Positions 16,179 to 26,370 of a stretch of 64,000 bases of DNA are shown here, in pieces. The notes beneath the pieces are model-generated. The model was not told where the DNA came from and did not search any database. It saw only the letters and a list, made by a program, of their open reading frames with translations. Made by a program: the position numbers and the translations under genes. The DNA comes from Clostridium aceticum. Its GTDB lineage: Bacteria; Bacillota; Clostridia; Peptostreptococcales; Natronincolaceae. The stretch is from contig NZ_CP009687.1 of NCBI RefSeq assembly GCF_001042715.1, positions 4,137,319-4,201,318 of the forward strand, written 5' to 3'. How positions within the stretch are numbered: the stretch's first letter is position 1; every line of letters starts with the position of its first letter.

Positions 16179-17411
16179 TTATAACACTACTTCTATTTGT
16201 ACTTCTGCTCCATTTCTAATAACTCTTATTGTAGTACTATCTCCTGGTCGATAGCGGTAAAGTTCTCGAATTAAGTGTCCCATTGTTTCTACTTCATTAT
16301 TTCCTATACCTATGATGACATCTCCTGGCTTTAGATCATATCTTTCTGCTATGGAGTTAGCTTCTACCTCCACTATATATACACCAGTATCTACGGTTAA
16401 TCTTGTTCCAGTGAAACCTTCAAAGGCATCAGCATTAATCCCTCGGATACCTAAAAGAACTCTTGTAAACTCACCTTTTTCTATAAATTGATCTACGATA
16501 GGTTTTGCTGTATTAATAGGTATAGCAAAACCTAACCCTTCACCAGTTTGAATTTTAGCAGTATTAATTCCTATCACCTGTCCTAATGCATTCAAGAGAG
16601 GTCCTCCACTGTTACCAGGGTTGATAGATGCATCTGTTTGGATCAAATCTTCTATTGTCTGTCCTTGTCCTAAAGGAATACTACGATTTAACCCACTTAT
16701 AACCCCTTGTGTTAAAGTTCTTTCAAAATTTAAACCCAAAGGATTCCCAATAGCTACCGCGATTTCCCCTACCCGCAGTTCATCACTATTACCTAGTTCA
16801 GCAGGTACTAAGTTGCCTCCTTCTACTTTGATAATAGCTAAATCCAGCGTTCTTTCATTCCAAAGAACTTCTGCAGGCTGGCTGGTACCATCATGGAAAA
16901 GCACCATGACTTCCTCTACGTCTCCATCCCCTACCACATGGGAATTGGTTAAAATATATCCCCTGGCATCTACGATAACTCCTGTACCTAGTCCTGACGC
17001 TCTTCTTGTACCAAAGAAAACATCTCTTTGTAATGTTACTGTTGTGATACCGACAACAGAAGGCATCGCCTTTTCTGCTACTGCTGTATATACAGTCAGA
17101 TCGTGTTGTGGCTCTATCACCACATTAGGAGCTGGTAGATTCACCATGCCCCTTTGTTGTAATATTTCTGGTAAATACATATAGGCTGCTGCTAGAGAAA
17201 TACTACTTCCTAGAATGGCTCCCATCAATGCCACGATAAAGTATTTGAACTTAGAAGGTTTTTTTGGTTTCGGGTATCTTGGAGGAGGCGGTGCTTGTCT
17301 AAGCTCCTCATTAGGAAAAACACTGGTTTTCTCCAATAACTCCTGATCACTGGTCCCATTAGCTTCGCTTTTTTCCTTCTCTTCTTCATGATGGTCATCA
17401 TAAAAGTTCAT
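16179..17411 (-). CDS. htrA: HtrA/DegP-like membrane serine protease
   Basis: A quality-control serine protease anchored in the membrane with its catalytic domain outside. The first 55 residues are acidic then basic and proline-rich, followed by one membrane helix at about 57-80. The trypsin-like domain has the triad His158 (TNSHVV), Asp190 (TLDLAIIKV) and Ser268 (NPGNSGGPLLN). A single PDZ domain spans about 310-405 (IAERYDLKPGDVIIGIG). The 410-residue length is typical for Firmicute HtrA. It is 12 bases from walJ upstream and forms part of the wal operon, as htrC (yycK) does in Bacillus. Confidence 0.96.
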   Translation of the reverse strand: MNFYDDHHEEEKEKSEANGTSDQELLEKTSVFPNEELRQAPPPPRYPKPKKPSKFKYFIVALMGAILGSSISLAAAYMYLPEILQQRGMVNLPAPNVVIEPQHDLTVYTAVAEKAMPSVVGITTVTLQRDVFFGTRRASGLGTGVIVDARGYILTNSHVVGDGDVEEVMVLFHDGTSQPAEVLWNERTLDLAIIKVEGGNLVPAELGNSDELRVGEIAVAIGNPLGLNFERTLTQGVISGLNRSIPLGQGQTIEDLIQTDASINPGNSGGPLLNALGQVIGINTAKIQTGEGLGFAIPINTAKPIVDQFIEKGEFTRVLLGIRGINADAFEGFTGTRLTVDTGVYIVEVEANSIAERYDLKPGDVIIGIGNNEVETMGHLIRELYRYRPGDSTTIRVIRNGAEVQIEVVL

Positions 17412-17423
17412 AAATCTCCCTCC

Positions 17424-18224
17424 TTATCCTTCAAAGGCATAAACAGTACTTGCCTTATCTCTATAAGCTAAGTCAATAGAGACATCTTCCCCTATATTAA
17501 TTTCATGCCTTTGTAATATACCTTTTACAGTTATCATTGCTAACTCTGGAAAGTTGTTTTCTTTGCTCAGATGAGCTAGCAAAACATTTTTTACGTCTTT
17601 TTTTACTAAATCTACAATAGCATTTCCTGCCGCTTCGTTAGACAAATGTCCAATATCTGATAGTATTCTACGCTTTAAGTAGTAGGGGTAACTCCCTGCC
17701 TTTAGCATATCCTCATCATGGTTCGCTTCTAATACCACTAGGTTAGAATTCTTTATTTTATCTATTATACCCTTATTTACAAAGCCTAAATCAGTGGCAA
17801 CGCTTATTTTTGCATGACTGCTTTCAAAGGTAAACCCTACTGGTTCTGCCGCATCATGAGAAGTACTATAGGCTAAAACCTTTAACTTCCCTATAAAAAA
17901 AGGTTTCTCTGTTTCAAAGAGCTTTATATTCTCCGATGCTATATTTCCAATTTTATCCTTCATGGCTTCCCATGTAGCTTCATTGGCATAGATGGGAACA
18001 TTAAAGCGTCTAGATAATACCCCTACTCCACAGATATGATCATTATGCTCATGACTCACCAAAATCCCGGTTATACTTTTCGCATCAAAACCAACTTCTT
18101 GCAACCTGCCTTGAATTTTCTTTCCACTTAATCCTGCATCTATTAAAAGATGCTCTTCTTCATTAGTAAGAAAATGACAATTACCACTGCTTCCACTTGC
18201 TAATGAACAAAAGTAAGTCGTCAT
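17424..18224 (-). CDS. walJ: WalJ/YycJ metallo-beta-lactamase-fold hydrolase
   Basis: A 266-residue MBL-fold protein. Metal ligands lie in the SHEHNDH motif near residue 60 (HxHxDH), with later His and Asp in STSHDAAEP and VATDLGF. YycJ proteins are 5'-3' exonucleases of the same fold linked to cell-wall and DNA metabolism in Bacillus and Streptococcus. The start MTTYFCSLASGSSGN, which is the canonical WalJ beginning, follows a GGAGG site, so I do not use the ATG eight codons earlier. A hairpin lies between murA and this gene. Confidence 0.94.
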   Translation of the reverse strand: MTTYFCSLASGSSGNCHFLTNEEEHLLIDAGLSGKKIQGRLQEVGFDAKSITGILVSHEHNDHICGVGVLSRRFNVPIYANEATWEAMKDKIGNIASENIKLFETEKPFFIGKLKVLAYSTSHDAAEPVGFTFESSHAKISVATDLGFVNKGIIDKIKNSNLVVLEANHDEDMLKAGSYPYYLKRRILSDIGHLSNEAAGNAIVDLVKKDVKNVLLAHLSKENNFPELAMITVKGILQRHEINIGEDVSIDLAYRDKASTVYAFEG

Positions 18225-18241
18225 AAAAATGCCTCCAACGT

Positions 18242-18266
18242 AATACACACCTAAAAGGTGTGTATT
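18242..18266 (-). promoter_or_regulatory. Hairpin between murA and walJ
   Basis: AATACACACC and GGTGTGTATT form a 10-bp stem with a 5-base loop (TAAAA). It overlaps the murA stop codon and lies 17 bases before the walJ start. It could tune walJ translation or partly terminate; there is no T run. Confidence 0.45.
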
Positions 18267-19518
18267 AATATGTCTTGCTTATCTTAGCTCCTAATGCTGC
18301 AAATTTCTCGCAAATTTGATCGTACCCTCTATAGATATAATGGACATTTTCAATTTCTGTTGCACCTTCTGCTGTCAAAGCTGCCACAATTAAAGCGGCT
18401 CCGGCTCTTAAGTCAGAAGCTGCCACCTTTGCTCCCATTAGTTTTTGTACTCCTTGAATGATAGCTACTCTTCCTTCTACCTTTACATTCGCTCCCATTC
18501 GTTTCAGCTCATCTACATGTTTAAATCTTCCTTCAAAAATAGTTTCTGTTATAACCCCCGTCCCCTTTGCAATCGTTAGTAAGCTACTCATCGGCTGTTG
18601 CAAGTCTGTAGGGAAACCTGGATAAACCAGAGTTTTTATATTAACATTTCTCAAAGGATGCATCGCTCTTACTCGAAGAGAGTCTCCGTTCTCTATGATT
18701 TCTACCCCCATCTCTCTTAGTTTTGCTGTAATAGCCTCTAAGTGTTTAGGAATAACGTTACTTACAACTACATCGCCTCCTGTAGCAGCAGCAGCGATCA
18801 TATAGGTTCCTGCTTCTATTTGATCCGGTATAACACTATGCTGGCATCCCTTCAACTTTTTTACACCTTGTATTTTAATTGTATCAGTTCCAGCACCTCT
18901 AACCTTTGCTCCCATGCAATTCAGAAAGTTAGCGACATCTACTATATGCGGTTCTTTAGCGGCATTTTCAATAATAGTTACCCCTTCTGCCATCGTGGCA
19001 GCTAACATAATATTGATAGTAGCCCCTACACTAGCTACATCTAAATAAATCTCTGCTCCTACTAATTTTTCAGCTTCCACAGAGATAATACCATGCTCAA
19101 TATTAACTTTTGCTCCCAATGCTTCAAATCCCTTAACGTGCTGGTCTATGGGTCTATTGCCTATACAACACCCTCCTGGATATACAACTCTTGCTTTTTT
19201 AAAACGCCCTAAAGCAGCCCCTAAAAAATAGTAAGAAGCCCTTAAGTCTTTGGCAGATTCATAGTCTATAAAACAATTATTTATCTGGCTTGTATCAATC
19301 TCTAAAGTATTAGATCCTTTTTTTACAACCTTCGCTCCTAGATCCGTTAAAAGTTTTGACAGTATCTGAACATCACTAATGTTTGGCAGATTTTCTATAG
19401 TACAAACATCTGCTGCCAATACTGCCGCAGGTATGATTGCTACAGCTGCATTTTTAAAACCACTAACTTCAACTTTCCCCTGTAGTTTCTTTCCGCCTTC
19501 AATGATTAATTTTTCCAT
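18265..19518 (-). CDS. murA: UDP-N-acetylglucosamine 1-carboxyvinyltransferase
   Basis: MurA transfers enolpyruvate from PEP to UDP-GlcNAc, the first committed step of peptidoglycan synthesis, in the cytoplasm. The protein is 417 residues, with the substrate-binding Lys22-Asn23 (SGFKNAA) and the active-site Cys117 in [11 protein letters not shown], the residue attacked by fosfomycin. Its insertion between walI and walJ is unlike Bacillus but places a wall-synthesis enzyme under the same transcript as the WalRK system. No clear ribosome site precedes the ATG. Instead the 30 bases upstream contain GGTGGTGACCAC and a CTGAC/GTCAG stem-loop, suggesting structured translation initiation. Confidence 0.96.
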   Translation of the reverse strand: MEKLIIEGGKKLQGKVEVSGFKNAAVAIIPAAVLAADVCTIENLPNISDVQILSKLLTDLGAKVVKKGSNTLEIDTSQINNCFIDYESAKDLRASYYFLGAALGRFKKARVVYPGGCCIGNRPIDQHVKGFEALGAKVNIEHGIISVEAEKLVGAEIYLDVASVGATINIMLAATMAEGVTIIENAAKEPHIVDVANFLNCMGAKVRGAGTDTIKIQGVKKLKGCQHSVIPDQIEAGTYMIAAAATGGDVVVSNVIPKHLEAITAKLREMGVEIIENGDSLRVRAMHPLRNVNIKTLVYPGFPTDLQQPMSSLLTIAKGTGVITETIFEGRFKHVDELKRMGANVKVEGRVAIIQGVQKLMGAKVAASDLRAGAALIVAALTAEGATEIENVHYIYRGYDQICEKFAALGAKISKTY

Positions 19519-19789
19519 AGAGCTTCTGACAAACGTCAGTGGTCACCACCTTCTAAGTATAGTTTAACTATTTATTTATCTAATTCAACAAACTTTGTTA
19601 TTTTCTTATTCTATAAAACTAAATTTTTTTAGCTGTTATTCATTATAGCATTTCTTCAGGAATTTGATAAGAACCTTTACTGTGGAAATTATAGTTAAAA
19701 TATCTTATCACACAAAAAAAAGCAGAAAAAGCACTACTAATACTCTTTCTACCTTTGTTTATAAAAATCCTTTATTTTTTTGCAGAAAC

Positions 19790-20668
19790 TTAATCTTTTA
19801 AAGCATCTACATAATAAATTTTCCCATTATTTAATACAATTTTCCATGATGGGAAGGCAGTTCCAGATATAATGGTATCCCAAGTGGTAAAATTAAAATC
19901 TGCAGGATTAAAATAATACCCTATTTCCATTTCTTTTACTGCAATGCCTTTATCCTCTTTATTATCCAGTAAAATTTCATTCATTTTTCTTAAAAGAGCT
20001 TCCGTTGCTGGTATTACTCTTTTCTTTTGTCCATAGATGTTCTCTTGTTCTAGCAGCATAGCTTCCATACCTACAACCTCTGTATGACTAACATAAACAT
20101 GAACATAACTTTCACCTAAAAATCTACCGTTATAAGTTTGATGATAGACTAATTTATAAAGAGGTATTTCTCCAAATTCTTCAATTAGCCCAAAGTATAT
20201 TTGTCTTAACACTAAATCCTCTTGCAGAAAATTATGCTGATAAAGAAAGTTATTGCTTATATCAATAGCTGCTTCTTCATCAAGTGGATAGTTTTTTTTA
20301 TCTTCAGTAACGTTTTTATAAACAAACTTTTTGTTGCTGATAATTTCAAGTTTTTTATTTGCTGCCTTATAAATATTTCCTTCCAGCAACTCAAAGTTTT
20401 CCCCTAAAAAATTTCTTGCTAGTTCATAGGGCTCAAAAACCTTATACTTTACCATTAAAACTGGTAATGAAATCACTTCTCGAGGAATTTCTATATCTAG
20501 CTGCAAACCGTTATCTGTTAAATAGTTTTCTGCGTTCTTTATATAGGTATCACTAATGATCTGAAGATCTCCTTTATTAAACATATCTTTTTGTATGTGA
20601 TAAATGAGAAAGATATTTGTTAGAATAAAGGCCACAATCAATGCATTTTTCGCCCTTGACCAGTCCAT
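19790..20668 (-). CDS. walI: WalI (YycI)-like regulator of WalK
   Basis: A 292-residue membrane-anchored protein. The N-terminus (MDWSRAKNALIVAFILTNIFLIYHI) is the characteristic YycI start with a single membrane helix and the rest outside. In Bacillus, YycI and YycH form a complex with the kinase WalK and restrain it. The similarity here is recognisable mainly at the N-terminus, in the length and by position directly after walH. The 271-base gap to murA contains only AT-rich DNA. Confidence 0.9.
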   Translation of the reverse strand: MDWSRAKNALIVAFILTNIFLIYHIQKDMFNKGDLQIISDTYIKNAENYLTDNGLQLDIEIPREVISLPVLMVKYKVFEPYELARNFLGENFELLEGNIYKAANKKLEIISNKKFVYKNVTEDKKNYPLDEEAAIDISNNFLYQHNFLQEDLVLRQIYFGLIEEFGEIPLYKLVYHQTYNGRFLGESYVHVYVSHTEVVGMEAMLLEQENIYGQKKRVIPATEALLRKMNEILLDNKEDKGIAVKEMEIGYYFNPADFNFTTWDTIISGTAFPSWKIVLNNGKIYYVDALKD

Positions 20669-20683
20669 AATATTTCACCGCCG

Positions 20684-22099
20684 TTAGTTTACAAGGCTGC
20701 TATATAGTAATTTACCGTCATAAGTATTGAAATAATATTCTCTTGCATCTATTTTTATTCTCCATACAGGTACTAGTAATTGTGTGCTAGCTTCCTCGAT
20801 AGTATCATAATATAAAACTTCAGTCTTAGTAATACTCCTTTCTATGTAACTCAGCACTTCCTTATCACTTTTTGGCTCCTCTACATCTTGATCCTTTAAA
20901 TAATTATACTTTAATAAGTCAATATGCTCTTCAATGATCTGTTGAGGCAATAAGATTTTACTGTTTATAGGTACATCTGGAAAATTCATTTTTTTCCTAG
21001 TAAAGGTCCTATAGCTTTTGACTTTATTTCCGTAAACCTCTATTTCTATAGGGTGTGTCATATTATTCGTATGAAAAACTACTGGTAATCCATCGATCCT
21101 ATAATTAAAGCCTAAGTAGTATCCCTTATTAACTTGCCTAATTTCTTTTAGATAGGCCCCTTCTGGAAAACCGCCTTCCTGCTGCAACACAAACTCAATA
21201 GCCACATCTAAAGCATTCACCACATTGCTACTAGAGATAGACCTAACTTCTTCGTTATACTCTAGGCGACCTCTATTGTTAATTCGAACGCCTTTTTCCC
21301 CATATCCATACATAAATACAGTAGCTCCACTGGTTTCTTTGATGGTCTTAACAAAATCCAAACTGTCATCAAAAAAACTTTTTACTTTTTCTGTGACCAT
21401 AGATTCATCTTTGACATCTATTTCACTTTCTACAAAAATTTCTGGGATAGCAACATCATAGCTTAAGGGCATCAAAGTAGGGTTGCCTACATCAATAAAA
21501 AGAGGATAGTATCTAATATAACTACTATCTTGTAGCTTATCTAAAAAGCTTAACAATTGTCGGTCTTCTTGATAGTTTTCCATCCTAACTTCAAATACAT
21601 TATTGTCTTTTCCAACAATATAGATAACACCTCTGTTTAAGGTAGGAATTAAAATTTTTCTGATTTCCTTAATATTGTTGACAATCTTATTATCTACTGT
21701 ATCAAAAACAGAAGCTACTAAAACAGAAGGAATATTTCTACCAAACTCCAACTCAACGGACTTTAACCAACTATTCTCTTTATATCTTTCTAAAGTAGTA
21801 GGTACTACCTCTACATCTGCTGTAAAATATTGAAACAAAATGCTCCTACTAGCTTCCCAAACCTTTTCTACATCAGAAGAAATAATCGTATAATAACTGT
21901 TACCAAAACTAACTTCAACTCTTTCTGGTATAACTAATTCATTACGTATTTCTGTGATTTTTGCTGTTTGTTTTTCTTTAAATGAAGCTTCTGACTGTAA
22001 CATTTTTATAGGTGAGTAGAACCATATCTTTTGAGTGAATACAATGCTCATTATGATCAATATAGCTAGTATAAGGGTTTTCATTTTTTCCCTACTCAT
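20684..22099 (-). CDS. walH: WalH (YycH)-like regulator of WalK
   Basis: A 471-residue protein with an N-terminal membrane helix (about 7-27) and a long extracytoplasmic part containing several YycH-type repeats of alternating strands and helices. It should associate with WalI and the sensor kinase WalK to modulate kinase activity. I choose the ATG that follows CGGAGTG by eight bases. The gene is 15 bases from walI, so the two are co-translated in a single unit. Conservation in this family is low, and the call relies on context, topology and length (Bacillus YycH is about 455). Confidence 0.9.
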   Translation of the reverse strand: MSREKMKTLILAILIIMSIVFTQKIWFYSPIKMLQSEASFKEKQTAKITEIRNELVIPERVEVSFGNSYYTIISSDVEKVWEASRSILFQYFTADVEVVPTTLERYKENSWLKSVELEFGRNIPSVLVASVFDTVDNKIVNNIKEIRKILIPTLNRGVIYIVGKDNNVFEVRMENYQEDRQLLSFLDKLQDSSYIRYYPLFIDVGNPTLMPLSYDVAIPEIFVESEIDVKDESMVTEKVKSFFDDSLDFVKTIKETSGATVFMYGYGEKGVRINNRGRLEYNEEVRSISSSNVVNALDVAIEFVLQQEGGFPEGAYLKEIRQVNKGYYLGFNYRIDGLPVVFHTNNMTHPIEIEVYGNKVKSYRTFTRKKMNFPDVPINSKILLPQQIIEEHIDLLKYNYLKDQDVEEPKSDKEVLSYIERSITKTEVLYYDTIEEASTQLLVPVWRIKIDAREYYFNTYDGKLLYSSLVN

Positions 22100-22119
22100 T
22101 ATAATCACTCCGAAAACGA

Positions 22120-22626
22120 TTACTTATTTTCTGTATTTACAATACTCTTTAACCTTTCTGTAGAAGATGTACTGGCAATACTTTGTTCCACTTGTTTTTT
22201 TACATCATCAATATCCTTTACCTCTACTGTACGGCTTATAGTATCTTCCCGACCGTCTTTATAAACTGCAGTAAAGTCTATTTTGTTTAATCCTTTTCTC
22301 AGTTCCACCTCTGCCCAACCTCTTTGCAAAGCTCCTACTTTTATCTCTATAGGATCGTAGGCAGCAACATAATTTTGTTTACTAGTAGCTACACTAGTAT
22401 TGTAATATACGTCTATTGTCACAGTCGTACCTTCAGGAGCAGTAAAAGACAAAACCATATTTCTATCACTAGCTACTATATTCCTATTAGGAGTGAGAAT
22501 TTTTAAGGTTTCCTGCTCTACTTTAGCCTCCTGTGCAGTTGATGTATCATTGTTACCATAAACTACTGCACTTGATCCACCAATTATTAAAAGTACAACT
22601 GTACTGACGATTAATTTTTTCATCAT
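22120..22626 (-). CDS. Secreted Ig-like protein in the wal operon (unknown)
   Basis: A 168-residue secreted protein. A signal peptide is present (MMKKLIVSTVVLLIIGGSSAVVYG) with likely cleavage after VYG. The mature part has one predicted beta-sandwich region (about 45-140: NMVLSFTAPEGTTVTIDVYY ... GLNKIDFTAVYKDGREDTISRTVEV), reminiscent of bacterial Ig-like or adhesion folds, then a Ser/Thr-rich tail. I do not know a named family. It lies between walK and walH, separated from walH by 20 bases, where Bacillus has nothing. Its position suggests it is an extracytoplasmic partner or input of WalK or WalH/I. The start follows AGGAGGTG. Confidence 0.75.
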   Translation of the reverse strand: MMKKLIVSTVVLLIIGGSSAVVYGNNDTSTAQEAKVEQETLKILTPNRNIVASDRNMVLSFTAPEGTTVTIDVYYNTSVATSKQNYVAAYDPIEIKVGALQRGWAEVELRKGLNKIDFTAVYKDGREDTISRTVEVKDIDDVKKQVEQSIASTSSTERLKSIVNTENK

Positions 22627-22741
22627 ATGGACACCTCCTGTCAAACAGCTAAATGTGTTCATAATTATTATACAAAATTTATATTACAATCATATTACAT
22701 AGAAATTAAAAATAAATTACATATTTTTTCCTACAAAACAC

Positions 22742-24541
22742 TTAGCTAAGTGCTAAGTTCTCCTCATCTACTGTTGGTAAAGTAATCATTACCGTCGTTC
22801 CTTGTTTTTCTTCTTCACTAAAAATTTTTATACTACCTTCATGAGCTTCTACAATTTGTTTTGCAATAGATAAGCCTAAACCCGTGCCCCCCATTTCTCT
22901 AGAACGAGCCTTGTCTACCCTATAGAATCTTTCAAATATTCTTGGTAAATCTTTCTTAGGTATGCCTATTCCATTATCTTTAATAATAATTTGAACAAAA
23001 TTGTTTTTTAGTTCAACCTGCACTTCTATTTGTCCTTCTTCAGCAGTGTATTTAATGGCATTACTAAGAATATTTAAGATAACTTGTTCTATGCGGTCCT
23101 TATCAGCAAAAACATGCACCGTATCATCGCAAATTGTATAATTAAAATGTTGTCTTTTATTTTTAGCTGAAACTTCTAATTTTAGTACAGCATTCTTAAC
23201 AATATCATTTATATCGATTTCCTTTTTATTCCACTTGCCTTGCTTGTAGTCTAAATTAGATAGTTGTAGCAAATCTTGTACTAGTCTAGTCATACGATCA
23301 GATTCACTTACTACTACATCTAAAAACCGTTTTGCTAAAGGTTTGTCTTCTATCGCTCCATCCAACAAGGTTTCCGTATAGCTTTTAATCGTTGTTAAAG
23401 GGGTTTTTAGCTCGTGAGAAACATTGGCAACAAATTCTTTTCTCATATTTTCCAATTTTTCATACTCTGTAATGTCTTGTAATAGCACAACTATTCCTTC
23501 CAAATAATCATCTTCTCTTATGATTGGAGCATACTTGGCTCTAAGCTTCAATCCTTCTTGCATATCAATGGTTTCATTACCATACCATTTTTCTTTTGTA
23601 CTTAAGTAATTAAGTGTTAACTTATTGTTTAACGGTAAAAAAAGTTCGTCAAAACTCTTTTTCTTTAACGTCTTTTCATCTATTTTTAACATTTCTATGG
23701 CCACTGGATTGGCATGAATAATCTTACCTTCAGCAGTAGTGGCAATTAATCCGTCTGCCATATTATTAATAATCGTATCCATTTTTTTCTTTTCATTAGA
23801 TACTTCCAGCAACACAGCTTTTAGTCGTGCTGTCAAGTGGTTAAACATGCTGGCTAGCTGGCCTATTTCATCATCGGACTTCACTTCTACTACCTGATCA
23901 AAGTCTCCCTTTGCCATTTTTTCTGCCTTGATGGTTACATCATTAATAGGCCCTGTAATACTTTTAGCTATAAAATATCCTAAAACTATAGTGATCAACA
24001 GTGCCAGTATAATTGCTCTTGTTAAAATAAACTTAGATTGATCTAAGGTTCTATAAATATCTTCAAGATTTTGTCGTAAGTAAATAATTCCCGTAATACG
24101 ACTATGTTCATCATAAAGAGGAAACACCATATCTTTTGAACTCCTGGGCCCTTCTTGCTGAGATACAATATCCTTAATTTCTCCGTGGAATCCAGCTAAA
24201 ATCAAATCAGAATCTAATATATACGTAGCATTTTGATTCCAATAGGATAAATTTGTGCTAGAAATAATGGTAAAGTCATTGTTTTTCTCTATTACATAAA
24301 TCTCCATACCCATTTTTTCATAGGGACTGATATTTTTTTGTATTTCGTCCTTATTGTTCTGCCAATCTATTTCCTCTAGGGTCGTCATAAAACTACTAGC
24401 AATTTGCGTGAGGTTTCCCTTCACTACCCCTAAGTGATACTGCTCAAATTGCTGTATAATAAACACACCTACAATAACCATTGCAATGAATACTAATAGA
24501 AAATAGATAGTTATCATTTTAAACCGTATACTTTTAAACAT
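22742..24541 (-). CDS. walK: Sensor histidine kinase WalK (YycG)
   Basis: The 599-residue kinase of the essential WalRK system controlling peptidoglycan hydrolases. Domains in order: membrane helix 9-30, an extracytoplasmic sensor about 33-170, membrane helix about 172-192, HAMP about 192-245 (FDQVVEVKSDDEIGQLASMFN), a PAS domain 250-360, the phosphoacceptor His376 in FVANVSHELKTPLTT, and an ATPase domain with ILNILSNAIKYT, IKDNGIGIP and GGTGLGLSIAK. The layout matches Bacillus WalK (611 aa). It starts one base after walR. Confidence 0.97.
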   Translation of the reverse strand: MFKSIRFKMITIYFLLVFIAMVIVGVFIIQQFEQYHLGVVKGNLTQIASSFMTTLEEIDWQNNKDEIQKNISPYEKMGMEIYVIEKNNDFTIISSTNLSYWNQNATYILDSDLILAGFHGEIKDIVSQQEGPRSSKDMVFPLYDEHSRITGIIYLRQNLEDIYRTLDQSKFILTRAIILALLITIVLGYFIAKSITGPINDVTIKAEKMAKGDFDQVVEVKSDDEIGQLASMFNHLTARLKAVLLEVSNEKKKMDTIINNMADGLIATTAEGKIIHANPVAIEMLKIDEKTLKKKSFDELFLPLNNKLTLNYLSTKEKWYGNETIDMQEGLKLRAKYAPIIREDDYLEGIVVLLQDITEYEKLENMRKEFVANVSHELKTPLTTIKSYTETLLDGAIEDKPLAKRFLDVVVSESDRMTRLVQDLLQLSNLDYKQGKWNKKEIDINDIVKNAVLKLEVSAKNKRQHFNYTICDDTVHVFADKDRIEQVILNILSNAIKYTAEEGQIEVQVELKNNFVQIIIKDNGIGIPKKDLPRIFERFYRVDKARSREMGGTGLGLSIAKQIVEAHEGSIKIFSEEEKQGTTVMITLPTVDEENLALS

Positions 24542-24542
24542 A

Positions 24543-25232
24543 TCATGCCCTCCTAAAGTAATAACCCACTCCTCTTTTGGTCAGTATATACTTAGGACTA
24601 CTAGCAAGATCCTCCACCTTTTCTCTAAGCCTTCTTATGGTTACATCCACCGTTCTTATGTCCCCATAATATTCGTACCCCCACACTTCTTTTAAGAGTT
24701 GTTCTCTAGAAAACACCTGTTCTGCTTGTATTGACAAAAACTTTAACAGTTCAAACTCTCTTGAAGTTAGTTCTATAACAGTGTTCTCCTTTTTTACCTC
24801 ATACTTATTGAAGTCAATCACTAATCCGCCTGAAGTAATGATGGCATTATTCTTTTCACCAATGATGGTATCTTTTCTTCTTAGGTTTGCTTTAACCCTA
24901 GCTAGTAGCTCCCTCATGCTAAAGGGCTTCGTTATATAATCATCTGCTCCCATTTCCAAACCCAGTACCTTATCGACTTCTTCTTCCTTAGCCGTCAACA
25001 TTAATATAGGTGTAGAAAAACATTCCCGAACTTTTCGACATACTTGAAAGCCATCTAGTTTAGGAAGCATAACATCTAGTAAAATAAGGTCTGGATTTTT
25101 ATTGGTTACTTTATGTAAAGCTTCCTCTCCATCATAAGCTATTTCAATCTTATAACCTTCTTTTTCTAAATTATATTTTAAAATATCTGCTATCGGCTTT
25201 TCATCTTCCACGATTAATATCTTTGCTTCCAT
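24543..25232 (-). CDS. walR: Response regulator WalR (YycF)
   Basis: A 229-residue OmpR-type regulator. Receiver: ILIVEDEKP with the acidic pair, phosphoacceptor Asp53 in [10 protein letters not shown], and [19 protein letters not shown]-binding winged helix: [15 protein letters not shown] through [13 protein letters not shown] and RGVGYYF. It should activate or repress cell-wall hydrolase genes at TGTWAH-N5-TGTWAH sites, one of which I find upstream of the M23 peptidase at 29.2 kb. It is the first gene of the wal operon (GGGGGAT ribosome site). The 140-base gap to the next upstream gene holds a terminator and an AT-rich promoter region. Confidence 0.97.
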   Translation of the reverse strand: MEAKILIVEDEKPIADILKYNLEKEGYKIEIAYDGEEALHKVTNKNPDLILLDVMLPKLDGFQVCRKVRECFSTPILMLTAKEEEVDKVLGLEMGADDYITKPFSMRELLARVKANLRRKDTIIGEKNNAIITSGGLVIDFNKYEVKKENTVIELTSREFELLKFLSIQAEQVFSREQLLKEVWGYEYYGDIRTVDVTIRRLREKVEDLASSPKYILTKRGVGYYFRRA

Positions 25233-25341
25233 CTTACATCCCCCTACATAGATTATAATGTTAATAAGTTCTACTTTTTTACTTCTTTTCCTGCAAAAGA
25301 TTCACATTGATTTTTGTAAAAGTTTATCCTATATATTAATA

Positions 25342-25365
25342 AGCGGAGAATTTGTGTTCTCCGCT
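25342..25365 (-). terminator. Terminator after the MA-type peptidase
   Basis: A perfect 9-bp stem AGCGGAGAA/TTCTCCGCT with a 6-base loop, seven bases after the stop codon. It probably insulates the walR promoter from readthrough. Confidence 0.65.
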
Positions 25366-25372
25366 ATCACAG

Positions 25373-26179
25373 CTATCGAAACAAGTGCATGAAACTTTGT
25401 AGGCTTTTTCCTTCACCTAAGGATTCTATGATCTCTATCAAAGCTTCTTCTCCATAGTTTTCTACAAAGTTTCGTACTATTCTAAATGACTGCGTATAAG
25501 CTAAATATTCATCAAGCTGATAAAACTCATCTCTTAGCATTTCTATTGTATAGTCTATTTCTGTAACTTCTTTACCCCACTCATAACCATCTACCTTATA
25601 TTCAAAATAAAGACTTACACCTTCAGTAAACCAAATGGGAAAATTTCCTTTTCCAACATGGTCTGTAAAAAGGTGAACCAATTCATGTAATAAAGGTCCT
25701 TCAGAATAAAAAGCTCTTGTCATGTCTTCATCACTTCTCACCCATTGTCTTGGATTTAAAAGGTGAATTGTATTCCCATAGTAAACCCCCATTGGAGGTG
25801 TTCCCTTACCCTGCATTGTAATATCCATAAAAGCACCTATATCATCATATAATAAGATCATGATTTTTTCTTGAGGTTTGTACTGAAAAGCCTCTACCAC
25901 CGACCCATACTTATCTTCTGCTGTCATTGTTACTAAATCAATAATTTCTTCATCAATCCCATCATCATATCGAATAATGAAGTGATCTGTAGTAACAAAG
26001 TCATAGCTACGGGTTCTATAGGACACAATTCTATTTTCAACATCTCTCACCATAGGACGAAAGGCAGTAACTAAGTTGTTTTGTTGTCCATGGTAAAATA
26101 CAAACCCCATCATTAATAAGGCAATACCAAACAAAAAGAAGTTTATAGAAAAAAACTTCTTTTTGTCTATATTCATCAT
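25373..26179 (-). CDS. Membrane-anchored peptidase of the MA family
   Basis: A 268-residue zinc peptidase with an N-terminal helix (about 12-30) and an extracytoplasmic catalytic domain. The metal site is HELVH (His165, Glu166, His169) with Glu187 in WFTEGVSLYFE as the third ligand, the gluzincin pattern of the peptidase MA superfamily. The substrate is unknown, though its place next to walR and the S8 protease suggests envelope protein processing. It is transcribed in the same direction as the wal operon but is separated from it by a terminator. Confidence 0.85.
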   Translation of the reverse strand: MMNIDKKKFFSINFFLFGIALLMMGFVFYHGQQNNLVTAFRPMVRDVENRIVSYRTRSYDFVTTDHFIIRYDDGIDEEIIDLVTMTAEDKYGSVVEAFQYKPQEKIMILLYDDIGAFMDITMQGKGTPPMGVYYGNTIHLLNPRQWVRSDEDMTRAFYSEGPLLHELVHLFTDHVGKGNFPIWFTEGVSLYFEYKVDGYEWGKEVTEIDYTIEMLRDEFYQLDEYLAYTQSFRIVRNFVENYGEEALIEIIESLGEGKSLQSFMHLFR

Positions 26180-26370
26180 ACAAATACCCCCTTTTTTGTC
26201 TATCTAAGAAATGTATTTGTGGGGTAAACTGCCCTTTCATTATACCATAAAGACCTAAGCCCTATCCTTGAGAATTAATGGCATTTCTTCCTATTAGACT
26301 ATCACTTTTTTCGACTGTTTGCATAACTTAGTATAAGAAGAATAGTTTCTTTAGTATTGAAAATATGCAC

